Shown: positions 8,857 through 19,923 of the stretch, piece after piece
How the letters are laid out: the number at the start of each line of letters is the position of its first letter
Numbering within the stretch: position 1 is the stretch's first letter
Assembly: GCF_004114535.1 (NCBI RefSeq)
Contig: NZ_LBJC01000025.1
Coordinates: forward strand, 1 to 64,000
Length of the DNA: 64,000 nucleotides
Direction of reading: 5' to 3'
DNA from: Bradyrhizobium nanningense
Lineage (GTDB): Bacteria > Pseudomonadota > Alphaproteobacteria > Rhizobiales > Xanthobacteraceae
Made by a program: the position numbers and the translations under genes
Notes under the pieces: generated by a model
Seen by the model: the letters and a program-made list of their open reading frames with translations, nothing else
What the model was told of the DNA's origin: nothing
Database searches by the model: none

Positions 8857-9163
8857 CGCGCTTCTCCAACTGGCGTTTCAGCTCGCCGAGCGCGGCGAGC
8901 TTGCCGCGCTCGAATTTCTTGATCCAGCGTTCGCCGATCTGATGGATCGGCACCGGGTTGAGGTAGTGCAGCTTTTCCCGGCCATGCCTGATGGTCGTGA
9001 CGAGGTTGGCCTCCTCCAGAACAGCAAGGTGCTTGGTCACGGCCTGGCGCGTCATCGCAAGGCCCTCGCAGAGTTCGTTGAGCGTCTGCCCGTTCCTGGC
9101 GTGAAGCCGGTCCAAGAGCGAGCGTCGTGATGCATCGGCGAGCGCTTTGAAGACCTCATCCAT
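8849..9163 (-). CDS. ArsR family transcriptional regulator
   Basis: This 104-residue winged-helix repressor has MDEVFKALADASRRSLLDRL at the start, then the recognition segment GLAMTRQAVTKHLAVLEEANLV and the wing TTIRHGREKLHYLNP. No metal-binding CxC motif is seen, so it belongs to the SRPBCC-linked branch that does not sense metals in the usual way. An ATG six codons upstream (9181) lies inside the probable operator, so 9163 is chosen. It is first in the operon with two SRPBCC genes and probably represses its own operon through the palindrome at 9178-9193. Confidence 0.9.
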   Translation of the reverse strand: MDEVFKALADASRRSLLDRLHARNGQTLNELCEGLAMTRQAVTKHLAVLEEANLVTTIRHGREKLHYLNPVPIHQIGERWIKKFERGKLAALGELKRQLEKRDE

Positions 9164-9177
9164 GGCAACGATAATAG

Positions 9178-9193
9178 GCAACCAAATGGTTGC
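9178..9193. promoter_or_regulatory. probable ArsR operator (perfect 7-2-7 palindrome)
   Basis: GCAACCA-AA-TGGTTGC is a perfect inverted repeat 15 bp upstream of the ArsR start codon. I recall ArsR-SRPBCC modules being preceded by GCAACCA/TGGTTGC-type palindromes; binding here is inferred. Confidence 0.7.
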
Positions 9194-9279
9194 ATGTCAA
9201 GATGGTGTCTTTGGCGCGCGCGAGCGGCCGTGCTAGCCTTTCATCTCAGCCAACGCAGATTGGTTCCGGGAGAACTTTC

Positions 9280-10725
9280 ATGTTCCGTCGCGTTTCACTT
9301 GCTGCCGCCCTTGTCCTTTTCGCTTGCAGCACCGCGGCCGAGGCTCAGAAGCAAACCGTCGGCGCGCCGCCTGAAGCGTCCAACATGAAGCTCGTCGGCA
9401 CCAGCGACCTCCAGGCCCGCAGCGCCTATCAGCCGACCATCCATCACCAGGGCGATCGCTGGATCGCCTATATCGGCCATCACGGCGGCACCGACGACGT
9501 GCCCGCTCCCGTCAACCCGATGACGGGTAAGGCCGAGTCGAACGGAACCTCGATCGTCGACGTCACCGATCCCGCGCGCCCGAAATATCTGCGGCATCTG
9601 CCGGGGCAGGAGGGCAAGTATGAATCCGGCGGCGCGCAGATGGTGCGGATCTGCGACGGCAAGGGGCTATCGAAGGGCGATCCCAACGCGGTCTACATGC
9701 TCAGGACCTTCGGCAGCGAGGCGCATGAGATCTGGAACGTCACCGACCCCGCCAGTCCGGTGCTCATCGCGCGCATTGGCGGGTTGAAGGACACGCACAA
9801 GAGCTGGTGGGAATGCGACACCGGCATTGCCTATCTCGTTTCGGGCGCGCCGGATTGGCGCACGCGACGCATGACGCAGATCTATGATCTCTCCGATCCC
9901 GCGCATCCGCAGAAGATCCGCGACTTTGGTCTGCCGGGCCAGGAGCCCGGTTCGACCGGCGCGGTGCCGACCGAGTTGCACGGGCCGATCTCGACCGGGC
10001 CCGATGGCAACCGCGTCTATTTCGGTTACGGCACCAACAAGGGCGGCATTTTGCAGATCGTCGACCGCGACAAGCTCCTGAACGGGGCGAAGGAGCCGAC
10101 GCCGGACAATCTGCGCTATCCCGAGATTTCGCGTCTGCCAATGTCCGCCTTCAATGGCGCGCACACCACGTTCCCGATGCTCGACATGCCCATCGCCGAA
10201 TTCGCCGAGGACAAGGACGGCAAGACCCGCGACATCGTCATGATCGTGGACGAGGCGATCCTCAACGAATGCGGCGAGGCGCGGCAGATGGTGTGGTTCG
10301 CCGACGTCACCACCGAGACGCGGCCGACGATGATCTCGAGCTACACCGTGCCGGAGGCGAGCGGGCAGTTCTGCCAGCGCGGCGGCCGGTTCGGCTCGCA
10401 TTCCTCCAACGAGAGCATGGCGCCGGTCTATTACAAGAAGATGGCCTTCATCGCCTTCTTCAATGCCGGCGTGCGCGCGCTCGACATCCGCGATCCCTAT
10501 CATCCGAAGGAAGTCGGCTACTTCATTCCGTCGATCACCAGTGCGACCGACAAGCGCTGCATTCCCATCGAAGGCGGCGAACGCTGCAAGGTGGCGATCC
10601 AGACCAACAATGTCGAGACCGACGACCGTGGCTACATCTATATCGTCGACCGCGCCAATACCGGCCTGCACATCCTCGAGCTGACGGGACCCGCGCGCGC
10701 AGTTGCCGGCCTGCCGAAGGGCTGA
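9280..10725 (+). CDS. secreted LVIVD-repeat (beta-propeller-like) protein
   Basis: This 481-residue exported protein has a signal peptide over residues 1-23 (MFRRVSLAAALVLFACSTAAEA). The mature part repeats units such as GTSIVDVTDPARPKYL, AHEIWNVTDPASPVLIARI, TQIYDLSDPAHPQKI and RALDIRDPYHPKEVGYF, which are the LVIVD-type blades predicted to form a propeller. Two C-x-n-C pairs are present. Function is unknown; the family is periplasmic or surface exposed. ATG 9280 follows CCGGGAG; an in-frame ATG at 9190 would disrupt the signal peptide. The next gene starts three bases after the stop, so they are probably co-transcribed. Confidence 0.85.
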   Translation: MFRRVSLAAALVLFACSTAAEAQKQTVGAPPEASNMKLVGTSDLQARSAYQPTIHHQGDRWIAYIGHHGGTDDVPAPVNPMTGKAESNGTSIVDVTDPARPKYLRHLPGQEGKYESGGAQMVRICDGKGLSKGDPNAVYMLRTFGSEAHEIWNVTDPASPVLIARIGGLKDTHKSWWECDTGIAYLVSGAPDWRTRRMTQIYDLSDPAHPQKIRDFGLPGQEPGSTGAVPTELHGPISTGPDGNRVYFGYGTNKGGILQIVDRDKLLNGAKEPTPDNLRYPEISRLPMSAFNGAHTTFPMLDMPIAEFAEDKDGKTRDIVMIVDEAILNECGEARQMVWFADVTTETRPTMISSYTVPEASGQFCQRGGRFGSHSSNESMAPVYYKKMAFIAFFNAGVRALDIRDPYHPKEVGYFIPSITSATDKRCIPIEGGERCKVAIQTNNVETDDRGYIYIVDRANTGLHILELTGPARAVAGLPKG

Positions 10726-10727
10726 CG

Positions 10728-11267
10728 ATGCGGCGCGTGGCGATGATCGCAGGCCTGGCCATTGCGTTCGGTGCGTCCGCCGTCGGCGCCTATCAACTTG
10801 CACCGCCAGCGCAGGAATCGGCGCATTGGCGCGAGATCGCGTGGCCGTTTCCCCGAGACGGATGGCCCGGGGGCCGGGCATTCCGCTGCGACGGCGTCTG
10901 CGTGGGTGCCGAGCTCTACGTCCGCGCCAAGCGCGGCTTCTGCAATTGCGACACGGGCGTCGCCGATGACGACGAGGTCGATCGTGTCGCCGACATCGAC
11001 CTCATCAGCCCGCGCTTTGCGGCGGTGGCAGCCGGCGCGATTGTGAGGGTGAGCGCCATGCAGGGCCGCATCAGGCATTATGGCCTCGTCATGCCTGATG
11101 GCACCCGCCACGCCGCCGCCGGGATCGCGCTGTCGCGTCGCTGCGACCTGCTCGTCGCGGTAGCCCAAGGCGCGGGCGATGCGAACACCGTGCAACGCGA
11201 GGCGCTGCTGTTTCTGGAAACGCCGGAGATGAGGACATGGGCGACGGCGGCATTGGATGGAAGGTGA
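10728..11267 (+). CDS. exported conserved hypothetical protein
   Basis: This 179-residue protein begins MRRVAMIAGLAIAFGASAVGAYQL, which reads as an uncleaved anchor or a signal peptide. The body has a cysteine pair region (FRCDGVCVG, GFCNCDTGV) and a helical C-terminus ending LFLETPEMRTWATAALDGR. I do not recognise a family. It lies two bases behind the LVIVD-repeat gene, so a joint exported function is plausible. The DDEVDRVADID stretch is strongly acidic. Confidence 0.75.
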   Translation: MRRVAMIAGLAIAFGASAVGAYQLAPPAQESAHWREIAWPFPRDGWPGGRAFRCDGVCVGAELYVRAKRGFCNCDTGVADDDEVDRVADIDLISPRFAAVAAGAIVRVSAMQGRIRHYGLVMPDGTRHAAAGIALSRRCDLLVAVAQGAGDANTVQREALLFLETPEMRTWATAALDGR

Positions 11268-11296
11268 GGGGACGCACGATCTCCCTACGTCTCCGC

Positions 11297-11396
11297 TGTC
11301 ATCGCCCGCGAAAGCGGGTGATCCAGTCCTCCGCGGCGGACTCGGGAATACGGAAAGGCCGCGGCGTACTGGATACCCGCCTTCGCGGGTATGACA
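11297..11396. repeat. palindromic intergenic repeat
   Basis: Left arm TGTCATCGCCCGCGAAAGC with GGGTGATCCAGT, right arm GTACTGGATACCC with GCCTTCGCGGGTATGACA; the same family recurs at 28176-28316. It lies in a 223-bp gap before a LysE-type gene; the rest of the gap shows nothing else. Confidence 0.75.
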
Positions 11397-11490
11397 CCGG
11401 TGGTGAGACAGAGAGATTGCGCTCATCCGGCTTCCGTTCCCGCCTCCGCCATGCATTAATATCCCAAACCGCTCTCAGCCGAGTCCTCCC

Positions 11491-12111
11491 ATGATGTCCA
11501 TGCAAGCCTATTTCGCCTTCGTCGCCGCCTGCATTGCGCTGGCGCTGCTGCCGGGGCCGATCGTCACCCTCGTCATCGCCAACGGCCTGCGCCACGGCAC
11601 GCGTGCCGCGCTGACCAACGTTGCCGGTGCGCAAGCCGGCCTTGCCATCGTCATCGGCATCGTCGCGGTCGGCCTGACCTCGCTGATGGCGACCATGGGC
11701 TACTGGTTCGACTGGGTGCGCTTTGCCGGCGCCGCCTATCTGGTCTGGCTCGGCATCAGGCTGATCTGGGCGCCGGTCGAAGGCGTCAATGTCGACGAGC
11801 CGCCGGTGCCGCCGCGCGGCGGCTTCTTCCTGCAAGGTTTTCTGGTGCTGCTGTCGAACCCGAAGGTGCTGGTGTTCTTCGGCGCCTTCATCCCGCAGTT
11901 CATGGACATGAACCAACCGCACGTTCCGCAAGTCGCGCTGCTGGGCGCCACCTTCATGGTCACCGCCGTGATGACGGATGCGCTCTACGCCATCGCCGCC
12001 GGCCGCGCGCGAAAGTTCTTCTCGGCGCGCCGCACGCGGATGATGTCGCGGATCTCCGGCGGCTTCATGATCGGCGGCGGCATCTGGCTGGCGCTGACGC
12101 GGGCGAAATAA
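11491..12111 (+). CDS. LysE/RhtB family amino-acid exporter
   Basis: This 206-residue inner-membrane exporter has six helices. The family signature is present: ALLPGPIVTLVIANGLRHGTRAAL in TM1-2, AAYLVWLGIRL in TM3, and GFFLQGFLVLLSNPKVLVFFGAFIPQF in TM4. The C-terminal helix ISGGFMIGGGIWLAL closes the fold. Homologues export amino acids or derivatives such as homoserine lactone; the substrate here is unknown. ATG 11491 and the adjacent ATG 11494 are both possible. It is monocistronic. Confidence 0.9.
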   Translation: MMSMQAYFAFVAACIALALLPGPIVTLVIANGLRHGTRAALTNVAGAQAGLAIVIGIVAVGLTSLMATMGYWFDWVRFAGAAYLVWLGIRLIWAPVEGVNVDEPPVPPRGGFFLQGFLVLLSNPKVLVFFGAFIPQFMDMNQPHVPQVALLGATFMVTAVMTDALYAIAAGRARKFFSARRTRMMSRISGGFMIGGGIWLALTRAK

Positions 12112-12194
12112 CCGCTTCCGGGCCGGTTTGGGTTGAACCCCTCGCCGCGGCGATGCGTCCAATCGGGCATTGCCGCTGACGAAGGATTTTTGCC

Positions 12195-13178
12195 GTGCCC
12201 GATTTGCCCTGGTCCGTCTATGCGATGCTGCTCGCGCCACTTGGACTTCTCCTGGTCGCAGCCATCGTCAAGACCTGGCAGGCCCGCGAGGCGCGAAGCT
12301 GGCCGCAGGCGCCGGGCAAGGTCGTCACCTCGGTTGCGGAGGTGCGCGAGGTCAGGGTCTCCGACGACGACCGCGAGGAAGGCTATCGCCTCGAGAAACG
12401 CAATTTTGCAAATGTGACGTATGAGTATGCGGTCGGCGGCCGCAAGCTGCGCTGCAACCGCATTTCGATCGGCGAGGACCTCGGTAATTTCCAAGTCGCC
12501 GAGAAGCTGGCGAAATATCCCGCCGGCAGCATCGTCACCGTCTACTACAATCCCCGCCATCCCGATCAGGCCGTGCTCGAGCGCGATCTGCCCAAGGGCC
12601 TGTGGGGCTGCCTCGGTACCGGCACGGCGATCGTGCTGGTCATCGTGTTCGGCTCTGCGTTCGGTTTCAAGCAGAGCTACGACTTCCTCGCTCACCATAT
12701 CGGGCGGCCGGATCTTGCAGGCCTCGTCGTCGGCTTCGGAGCGTTTGGGCTCGCTATCGCGCTGATGGGACTTGCCGTGCGGCGGCAGGCCTCGCTGGCC
12801 AAGCGCTGGCCGGTAGTGCCGGGCACGATTAAAGTGTCCGCGATGGAGCAATATTACGAGGCGAGCGAACCCGGCGAAAGTCGCGGCCACGAGATGTTCG
12901 GCAAGCGGGTGACTTACAGTTACAGCTATCAGAACGTCAGCTACACCAACGAATGCGCGCGTGTTGCGACCGCATTGACGTCGGATCGCGACAAGATGCT
13001 GGACAAGCTCCTGTCGCGCTACAAGGACGGCGCGAACGTCCGCGTCAGCGTCAATCCCGACAACCCGGCCGAAGCAACGCTCGACGCGCGCGGCGATGGC
13101 CGTGTCGCCTGGGTGCTGTGGGGCATCGCCGCCGTCTTTGCCGCGCTCGCGCTATTCGTAGCGACGCGAGGCGCCTAA
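12195..13178 (+). CDS. DUF3592 membrane protein
   Basis: This 327-residue protein is built from two repeats of the DUF3592 type. Each has a hydrophobic helix followed by a soluble beta-rich stretch: WPQAPGKVVTSVAEV ... VTYEYAVGGRKLRCNRI ... YYNPRHPDQAVLERD, and then WPVVPGTIKVSAMEQYYE ... VTYSYSYQNVSYTNECARV ... VNPDNPAEATLDARG. Transmembrane segments lie near residues 8-28, 143-163, 175-195 and at the C-terminus. Function is unknown. It ends in a four-base overlap with the convergent amidohydrolase gene. Confidence 0.85.
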   Translation: MPDLPWSVYAMLLAPLGLLLVAAIVKTWQAREARSWPQAPGKVVTSVAEVREVRVSDDDREEGYRLEKRNFANVTYEYAVGGRKLRCNRISIGEDLGNFQVAEKLAKYPAGSIVTVYYNPRHPDQAVLERDLPKGLWGCLGTGTAIVLVIVFGSAFGFKQSYDFLAHHIGRPDLAGLVVGFGAFGLAIALMGLAVRRQASLAKRWPVVPGTIKVSAMEQYYEASEPGESRGHEMFGKRVTYSYSYQNVSYTNECARVATALTSDRDKMLDKLLSRYKDGANVRVSVNPDNPAEATLDARGDGRVAWVLWGIAAVFAALALFVATRGA

Positions 13179-13981
13179 TCGACCAGCGACGCTGCTCTCA
13201 ATTCGACCTCGATCTCGGCAAAAATCCGCGCCAGCCGCTCGGCCCATTGCTGTTGGCCGGATTGATCGGCAATCAGATCCTGGCGGATCTCGATGCCCGT
13301 GTTGACGAGGCCACGGCCTTCGCCGTGGACGGGAATGGTGTAGTCGGTGTGATCGTTCACCGCATAGGGCTCGTTGTCGCCGACGACGAGATCGCTTTCG
13401 GCACGTAAGTGTTTGAGCAGCAGCTGCGGCAGCACGGTGTCGCGGTTATACAGGGCGCCGATGTGCCAGGGCCGCGCGACGCCGGCATAAACAGGGGTAA
13501 AACTGTGCAGCGACACCAGCACGGTCGGCCGCTCGTCGTGCAGGCGGCGGTTGATCGCGGCTTCGATGCGGTGATGATAGGGCTCGAAAATCTCGCGCCG
13601 CCGCGCCGCGCGCTCCTCGTCCGAGATGCCCTCGTTGCGCGGGATCGCGGTGGCCTCTGAGATCACGGGGATCGAGCTCACGGCGCCGGCGGGGCGGTTG
13701 CAGTCGATCACGAGCCGCGAATAGCGCTGCGCGATCAGATGCGCGTCCAGCATCTCGGCGAGCCGCTCGGCGACGCCGGCAATGCCGATGTCCCAGGCGA
13801 TGTGCCGCGTCAGCTCGGCCTCGGCGACGCCGAGGTCGCCGAGCGCGCGCGGCAGCACCCGCCCGTAATGATCCGAGGTGAGCAGAAACGGCGATGTTCC
13901 CACCGCATTCACCTCATGCACGGGCGGAATGTCGTCCTCGCCGAGCAGTTGATCGGTCGCCTCGGCCGTATGCAGGTCCAT
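13175..13981 (-). CDS. N-formylglutamate amidohydrolase family protein
   Basis: This 268-residue enzyme of the FGase family hydrolyses N-formyl-L-glutamate (last step of one histidine-degradation route) or related N-acyl amino acids. Seen motifs are LLTSDHYGRVLP, HIAWDIGIAGVAERLAE, YSRLVIDCNRPAG, EIFEPYHHRIEAAI and PTVLVSLHSFTPVY, all of which carry the conserved metal and substrate residues of the family. No hut genes are adjacent, so the true substrate is open. It converges on the DUF3592 gene with a four-base overlap. Confidence 0.88.
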   Translation of the reverse strand: MDLHTAEATDQLLGEDDIPPVHEVNAVGTSPFLLTSDHYGRVLPRALGDLGVAEAELTRHIAWDIGIAGVAERLAEMLDAHLIAQRYSRLVIDCNRPAGAVSSIPVISEATAIPRNEGISDEERAARRREIFEPYHHRIEAAINRRLHDERPTVLVSLHSFTPVYAGVARPWHIGALYNRDTVLPQLLLKHLRAESDLVVGDNEPYAVNDHTDYTIPVHGEGRGLVNTGIEIRQDLIADQSGQQQWAERLARIFAEIEVELRAASLVD

Positions 13982-14056
13982 CCTGATTGCCTATGAAACG
14001 ATTACGTGTCTAAACGGAGTATCGATATTGCAACGACGTCGCAACGTTAGAACAGC

Positions 14057-14455
14057 ATGACCTCCGATCGCCTCTTCGTCTACGGCACCCTGATGCGCGG
14101 CTTCGACCATCCGATGGCGCGGCTGCTGGCGGGACACGCGGATTTTCTGGGTGAAGCGACCTGCCGCGGCCGGCTCGTTCTGGTGAAGCATTATCCGGGA
14201 TTGCTGCTGTCGGAGGCGGCCTCCGATCTCGTCCATGGCGAACTCTTTCGGATGCGCGTGCCTGACGAGCTGCTGCGCGAGCTCGACATGTACGAAGCCT
14301 GCGGCGAAGGCTTTCCCGAGCCGACCGAATATCTGCGCCGGCTGGTCGAGGTGACATTGCCCGACGGCACCACGGAGAAGGCCTGGACTTACGTCTATAA
14401 CTGGCCCGTCACCGATCTGCCGCGCATCGAGTCCGGCCGCTTTCTCGAGCATTAA
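14057..14455 (+). CDS. gamma-glutamylcyclotransferase-like (AIG2/GGCT) protein
   Basis: This 132-residue protein has the defining N-terminal YGTLM motif (RLFVYGTLMRGF), the helix with the catalytic-type acidic residue in LRELDMYEACGEGFPEPTEYLRR, and the C-terminal AWTYVYNWPV strand. Members convert gamma-glutamyl amino acids to 5-oxoproline or act on related amines. It ends in a four-base overlap with the convergent chlorite-dismutase-like gene. Confidence 0.88.
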   Translation: MTSDRLFVYGTLMRGFDHPMARLLAGHADFLGEATCRGRLVLVKHYPGLLLSEAASDLVHGELFRMRVPDELLRELDMYEACGEGFPEPTEYLRRLVEVTLPDGTTEKAWTYVYNWPVTDLPRIESGRFLEH

Positions 14456-15015
14456 GCCGACAGCACTTCCTTCACCGCGCGCATGTCGACCTCGCGCTCG
14501 ACGTAGCTCCACTCCTCGGTCCGCCTGAGCATCGCAACCAGCTCCTCGAACAGCGAGGCATGCGCGGGGGCGAATTCGAACCAGGTGAGGAAATCGAAGG
14601 GCTCGCCGAGGTCGCGGCAATGATAGAGCTGGCGCGCGATCGCGGGCAGGAAGCGAAGACTGCTCGCGATATGGTGCGATCTGTCCTCGAAAATCTTGCG
14701 CCGCTCTTCCTGCGTCAGCTCCCACCAGGCCTGCGACTTGCGGATCGGGATCAGCGCCGCGGAGGTCGCCTCGGGACGGCCGAGCCCGGCCTGCACGGCG
14801 ACAAGCTGTTGCTTCTCGGCCCGCTCGGTGTAGCGCAAGCTGCTGGCAACGCCGACCAGCCGCCAGGCATTGCGCGAGGGCACCAGCGGCAACGACACGG
14901 CCTCGCTGTCGGTCACCGACAACGCAGGGACGAAGGGCAGGGGCTCGCCCGTCACTGCTACAATCGAGTTCACCCGCCAGCCCCCGCTCTGGCCGCCTCG
15001 AAACGTCCTGAACAT
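14452..15015 (-). CDS. chlorite dismutase family heme protein
   Basis: This 187-residue protein is of the size of the short dimeric Cld lineage. The segment WWELTQEERRKIFEDRS and, near residue 140, RQLYHCRDLGEPFDFLTWFE match the Cld pattern in which the His of the LYH motif is the proximal heme ligand. The family also holds coproheme decarboxylases and heme peroxidases. Chlorite activity cannot be claimed from sequence. An upstream ATG at 15075 lies inside a palindromic repeat, so MFRTFRGG at 15015 is preferred. No chlorate or perchlorate genes are adjacent. Confidence 0.8.
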   Translation of the reverse strand: MFRTFRGGQSGGWRVNSIVAVTGEPLPFVPALSVTDSEAVSLPLVPSRNAWRLVGVASSLRYTERAEKQQLVAVQAGLGRPEATSAALIPIRKSQAWWELTQEERRKIFEDRSHHIASSLRFLPAIARQLYHCRDLGEPFDFLTWFEFAPAHASLFEELVAMLRRTEEWSYVEREVDMRAVKEVLSA

Positions 15016-15069
15016 GGGGATATGGAAGCGTGGAACCGGGCGCGGTTCAAGCTTTTCCGCTTCCCAACC

Positions 15070-15200
15070 CGTCATCCTGAGGTGCGAGTGGCGCGATGCC
15101 CGGCATCGCGCCGGGAGCCTCGAAGGATGAATCGGCCCGGATGCCGCCGGGCCGCCGCCCTTCGAGGCTCGCCGAAGAGGCGAGCACCTCAGGGTGACGG
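15070..15200. repeat. palindromic intergenic repeat
   Basis: Left arm CGTCATCCTGAGGTGCGAG, right arm GCGAGCACCTCAGGGTGACG, with inner CCTCGAAGGATG and CGCCCTTCGAGGCTCG. The same family recurs at 24331-24493. Confidence 0.75.
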
Positions 15201-15311
15201 ATCGAGGGCCTGTGAACAGCGCGCATAATCCTCACAAACCTGACTTTTAGGCCCGTCGTCCCTATATCCCTGATCCTTCGCCCGACTCAAACGCTCGGCT
15301 AGACTCACCCC

Positions 15312-17339
15312 ATGCGCTTCACGCCCCAGTTCCTCGACGAGCTTCGTGCCCGGCTTTCGGTCTCCGAAGTCGTGGGTAAGCGCGTCAAGCTGAAGAAGGC
15401 GGGGCGGGAGTGGAAGGGGCTGTCGCCGTTCCAGCAGGAGAAGACGCCGTCCTTCTACGTCAACGACCAGAAGGGTTTTTACCACGACTTCTCCTCCGGC
15501 AAGCACGGCGACATCATCAGCTTCGTGATGGAGACCGACGGCCTGCCGTTCGCGGAGGCCGTGGAGCGGCTCGCGGGCATGGCGGGCCTGGCGCTGCCCG
15601 CGGTGACGCCGGATGCGGCCCGGCACGAGCAGCGGCGCCGCACGCTGCATGACGTCATGGATCTCGCCGCGACCTATTTCGCGGAGACGCTGGCCTCGCG
15701 CGTCGGTGCCAAGGCTCGCGGCTATCTCGCCGACCGCGCGATCTCGCCGGCGACGCAATTGCAGTTCCGCCTCGGCTATGCCTCGCCCGATCGCTTCGCG
15801 CTGAAGGAGCACCTCGGCAAGCTCGGCATCTCCGTCGACGACATGGTCGAGACCGGCCTGTTGATCGGCGGTGACGACATTCCCGTGCCTTACGACCGCT
15901 TCCGCGATCGGGTGATGTTTCCGATCACGGATCTGCGCGGCCGCGTCATCGCCTTCGGCGGGCGCGCGCTGGAGAAGGACGTTCCGGCCAAATACCTGAA
16001 CTCGCCGGAGACGCCGCTCTTCCACAAGGGCGACAACCTCTACAACCACCAGACCGCGCGCAAGGCGACGCATGATGGCGCATCGCTGATCGTGGTCGAA
16101 GGCTATGTCGACGTCATCGCCATGGTCACTGCGGGTTTTGCAGGCAGCGTCGCGCCGCTCGGCACGGCGCTGACCGAGAGCCAGCTCGCGCTGCTCTGGA
16201 AGATGGCGGACGAGCCGATCCTCTGCTTCGACGGCGACCGCGCCGGCCAGAAGGCGGCCTATCGTGCCGCGGACCTCGCGCTGCCTTTCCTCGCGCCTGG
16301 CAAGAGCCTTCGCTTCGCGCTGCTGCCGGAGGGGCAGGACCCCGACGATCTCGCCCGCTCCGGTGGTCGCGCCGCGATTGAGGAAGTGATTGGAGCGGCC
16401 CGTCCGCTCGCCGACATGATCTGGTCGCGCGAGCTCGAAGGCGGCAACTTTGCTACGCCCGAGCGCCGCGCCGCGCTGGAGGCGCGCATCAAGGAGCTCA
16501 CCAACGGCATCCGCGACGAGGTGGTGCGGCGCTATTATCGCGACGAGTTCGTCGAGCGGCTGCAGCGCACCTTTGCTCCCGAAGGCGGGCGCGGCGGCTT
16601 CGGCGGCCGGGGCAATTTCCGCCAAGGCCAAGGCGGTGGCGGCCGTCCCTTCCAGCAGAGGGGCGGGGGGGCGAATCGATTCGGCGGCCAAGGATATGGT
16701 GGAGGCTTCGGTGGCGGGCGCCGCGGGCCGCCTGGCCCCACTCCGCTACCGTCAGGCCCCTACCAGGCAGCCAGCCCCCAGCTGGCGGCCAGTCCGATCA
16801 TGAAGGGTCAGCGCAGCGCCATCTCCCGCCGGGAGGCCCTGATCCTGCAATGCCTGATCAACCACCCCTGGCTGCTGCACGACCACCTCGAGGAGGTCGC
16901 CGCCCTGGAGCTGGCCCATCCCGAGGCCCACAAGCTCAGGGCGGGCGTCATCGCCGCCTTCGCCAACGACCATCACCACTCGCCTGACCCCGAGGAGCAG
17001 GCCGAGAAGATGCGAGGCGATCTCGCGAAGGGGGGATTTTCGCAAGTTCTTCAAAGGGTTGAAAACGGAATCACCACCGCCGCGGTATGGGGCGCGCGCG
17101 AGGGCGCGGCGCGGGACGATGTTCTTGCGACCTGGCATCAGCTGGTTGCCTTGCATCGGCAATGGCATTCACTACTTAGAGAGCTGAAGGACGCCGAGCT
17201 GGCCTTGGGGGAGGACCCCAGCGAGGCCAATCTGGCATGGCTGCGTGACGTCAAGGCTCGGATAGGCGAAGTCGACGGCACCGAAGCCCTGATCGAGGGT
17301 TTTGGCGAGCTGTCTGGTCGGTTCCAGAAGAGTATGTGA
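15312..17339 (+). CDS. dnaG: DNA primase
   Basis: This 675-residue protein synthesises RNA primers at the replication fork. The N-terminal zinc-binding module is recognisable (PFQQEKTPSFYVNDQKGFYHDF, residues ~38-60), but the usual CHC2 ligands are replaced: Cys by Ser, His by Gln, and both later Cys by Asp and Ser. The catalytic TOPRIM core follows, with LIVVEGYVDVIAM and ILCFDGDRAGQKAA. Residues ~425-500 form a Gly/Arg-rich linker before the C-terminal helicase-binding helical domain. It is followed after 376 bp by rpoD, the classical dnaG-rpoD neighbourhood. An ATG at 15312 with weak Shine-Dalgarno is the only good start. Confidence 0.95.
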   Translation: MRFTPQFLDELRARLSVSEVVGKRVKLKKAGREWKGLSPFQQEKTPSFYVNDQKGFYHDFSSGKHGDIISFVMETDGLPFAEAVERLAGMAGLALPAVTPDAARHEQRRRTLHDVMDLAATYFAETLASRVGAKARGYLADRAISPATQLQFRLGYASPDRFALKEHLGKLGISVDDMVETGLLIGGDDIPVPYDRFRDRVMFPITDLRGRVIAFGGRALEKDVPAKYLNSPETPLFHKGDNLYNHQTARKATHDGASLIVVEGYVDVIAMVTAGFAGSVAPLGTALTESQLALLWKMADEPILCFDGDRAGQKAAYRAADLALPFLAPGKSLRFALLPEGQDPDDLARSGGRAAIEEVIGAARPLADMIWSRELEGGNFATPERRAALEARIKELTNGIRDEVVRRYYRDEFVERLQRTFAPEGGRGGFGGRGNFRQGQGGGGRPFQQRGGGANRFGGQGYGGGFGGGRRGPPGPTPLPSGPYQAASPQLAASPIMKGQRSAISRREALILQCLINHPWLLHDHLEEVAALELAHPEAHKLRAGVIAAFANDHHHSPDPEEQAEKMRGDLAKGGFSQVLQRVENGITTAAVWGAREGAARDDVLATWHQLVALHRQWHSLLRELKDAELALGEDPSEANLAWLRDVKARIGEVDGTEALIEGFGELSGRFQKSM

Positions 17340-17715
17340 TGAAAGAATCATGCGGACGGCCGGGGCCGGAACCGCTAAAAGACTCGCCAAATCCTGGGTT
17401 TGGCGGCAAAAACAGGGTTAATCGAGGCTTAACGGTCTTGTAGCACTTTGGCCACCAGGCGGCCGCAGGCAGAACAGACGCGTCAGGACAGAATCCGCGC
17501 AATCGCTGTTGGCACTACACCTGCATCCGCTGCGACAAAGAGGCTGACGAAGCGTTAGGCAATTCCGGCGAGAGAAAGTTGGGGGTGGCGAGAGACATGT
17601 GCGCCGCCCTTTCCGTGTCGAGAGCTGCCGAAGCGAGAGCGTCGAGCAACAGGTTCATGTGAATTCAGGCAGGCGCTGCGAAGCGCCTCGCATGAAGCGC
17701 GTTTAGGAGCAATGG
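17340..17715 (+). promoter_or_regulatory. dnaG-rpoD intergenic region, probable rpoD leader
   Basis: This 376-bp stretch has no supportable gene. The only coding-like hint is short open frames without family resemblance. A GGGTTAATCGAGGCTTAACGG patch near 17415 is the most AT-rich part and could contain a promoter, but I cannot assign -35/-10 boxes with confidence. The GTTTAGGAGC just before 17716 is the rpoD ribosome site. Confidence 0.4.
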
Positions 17716-19851
<2,136 letters not shown>

Positions 19852-19872
19852 GCGCGGACATCGATTCCAAGC

Positions 19873-19901
19873 AAAACGGCGGGCCAAGGCCCGCCGTTTT
19901 T
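19873..19901 (+). terminator. Rho-independent terminator of rpoD
   Basis: A perfect stem AACGGCGGGCC / GGCCCGCCGTT with a two-base AA gap, directly followed by a T-run, begins 21 bp after the rpoD stop. Confidence 0.93.
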
Positions 19902-19923
19902 GCTTTAACCCTCATTCTCGCTC

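Noticed and set aside
15189-16691. 500-codon open frame opposite dnaG
   Set aside because: Antisense to clear DnaG motifs; Leu/Arg/Ala-rich with no domain pattern.
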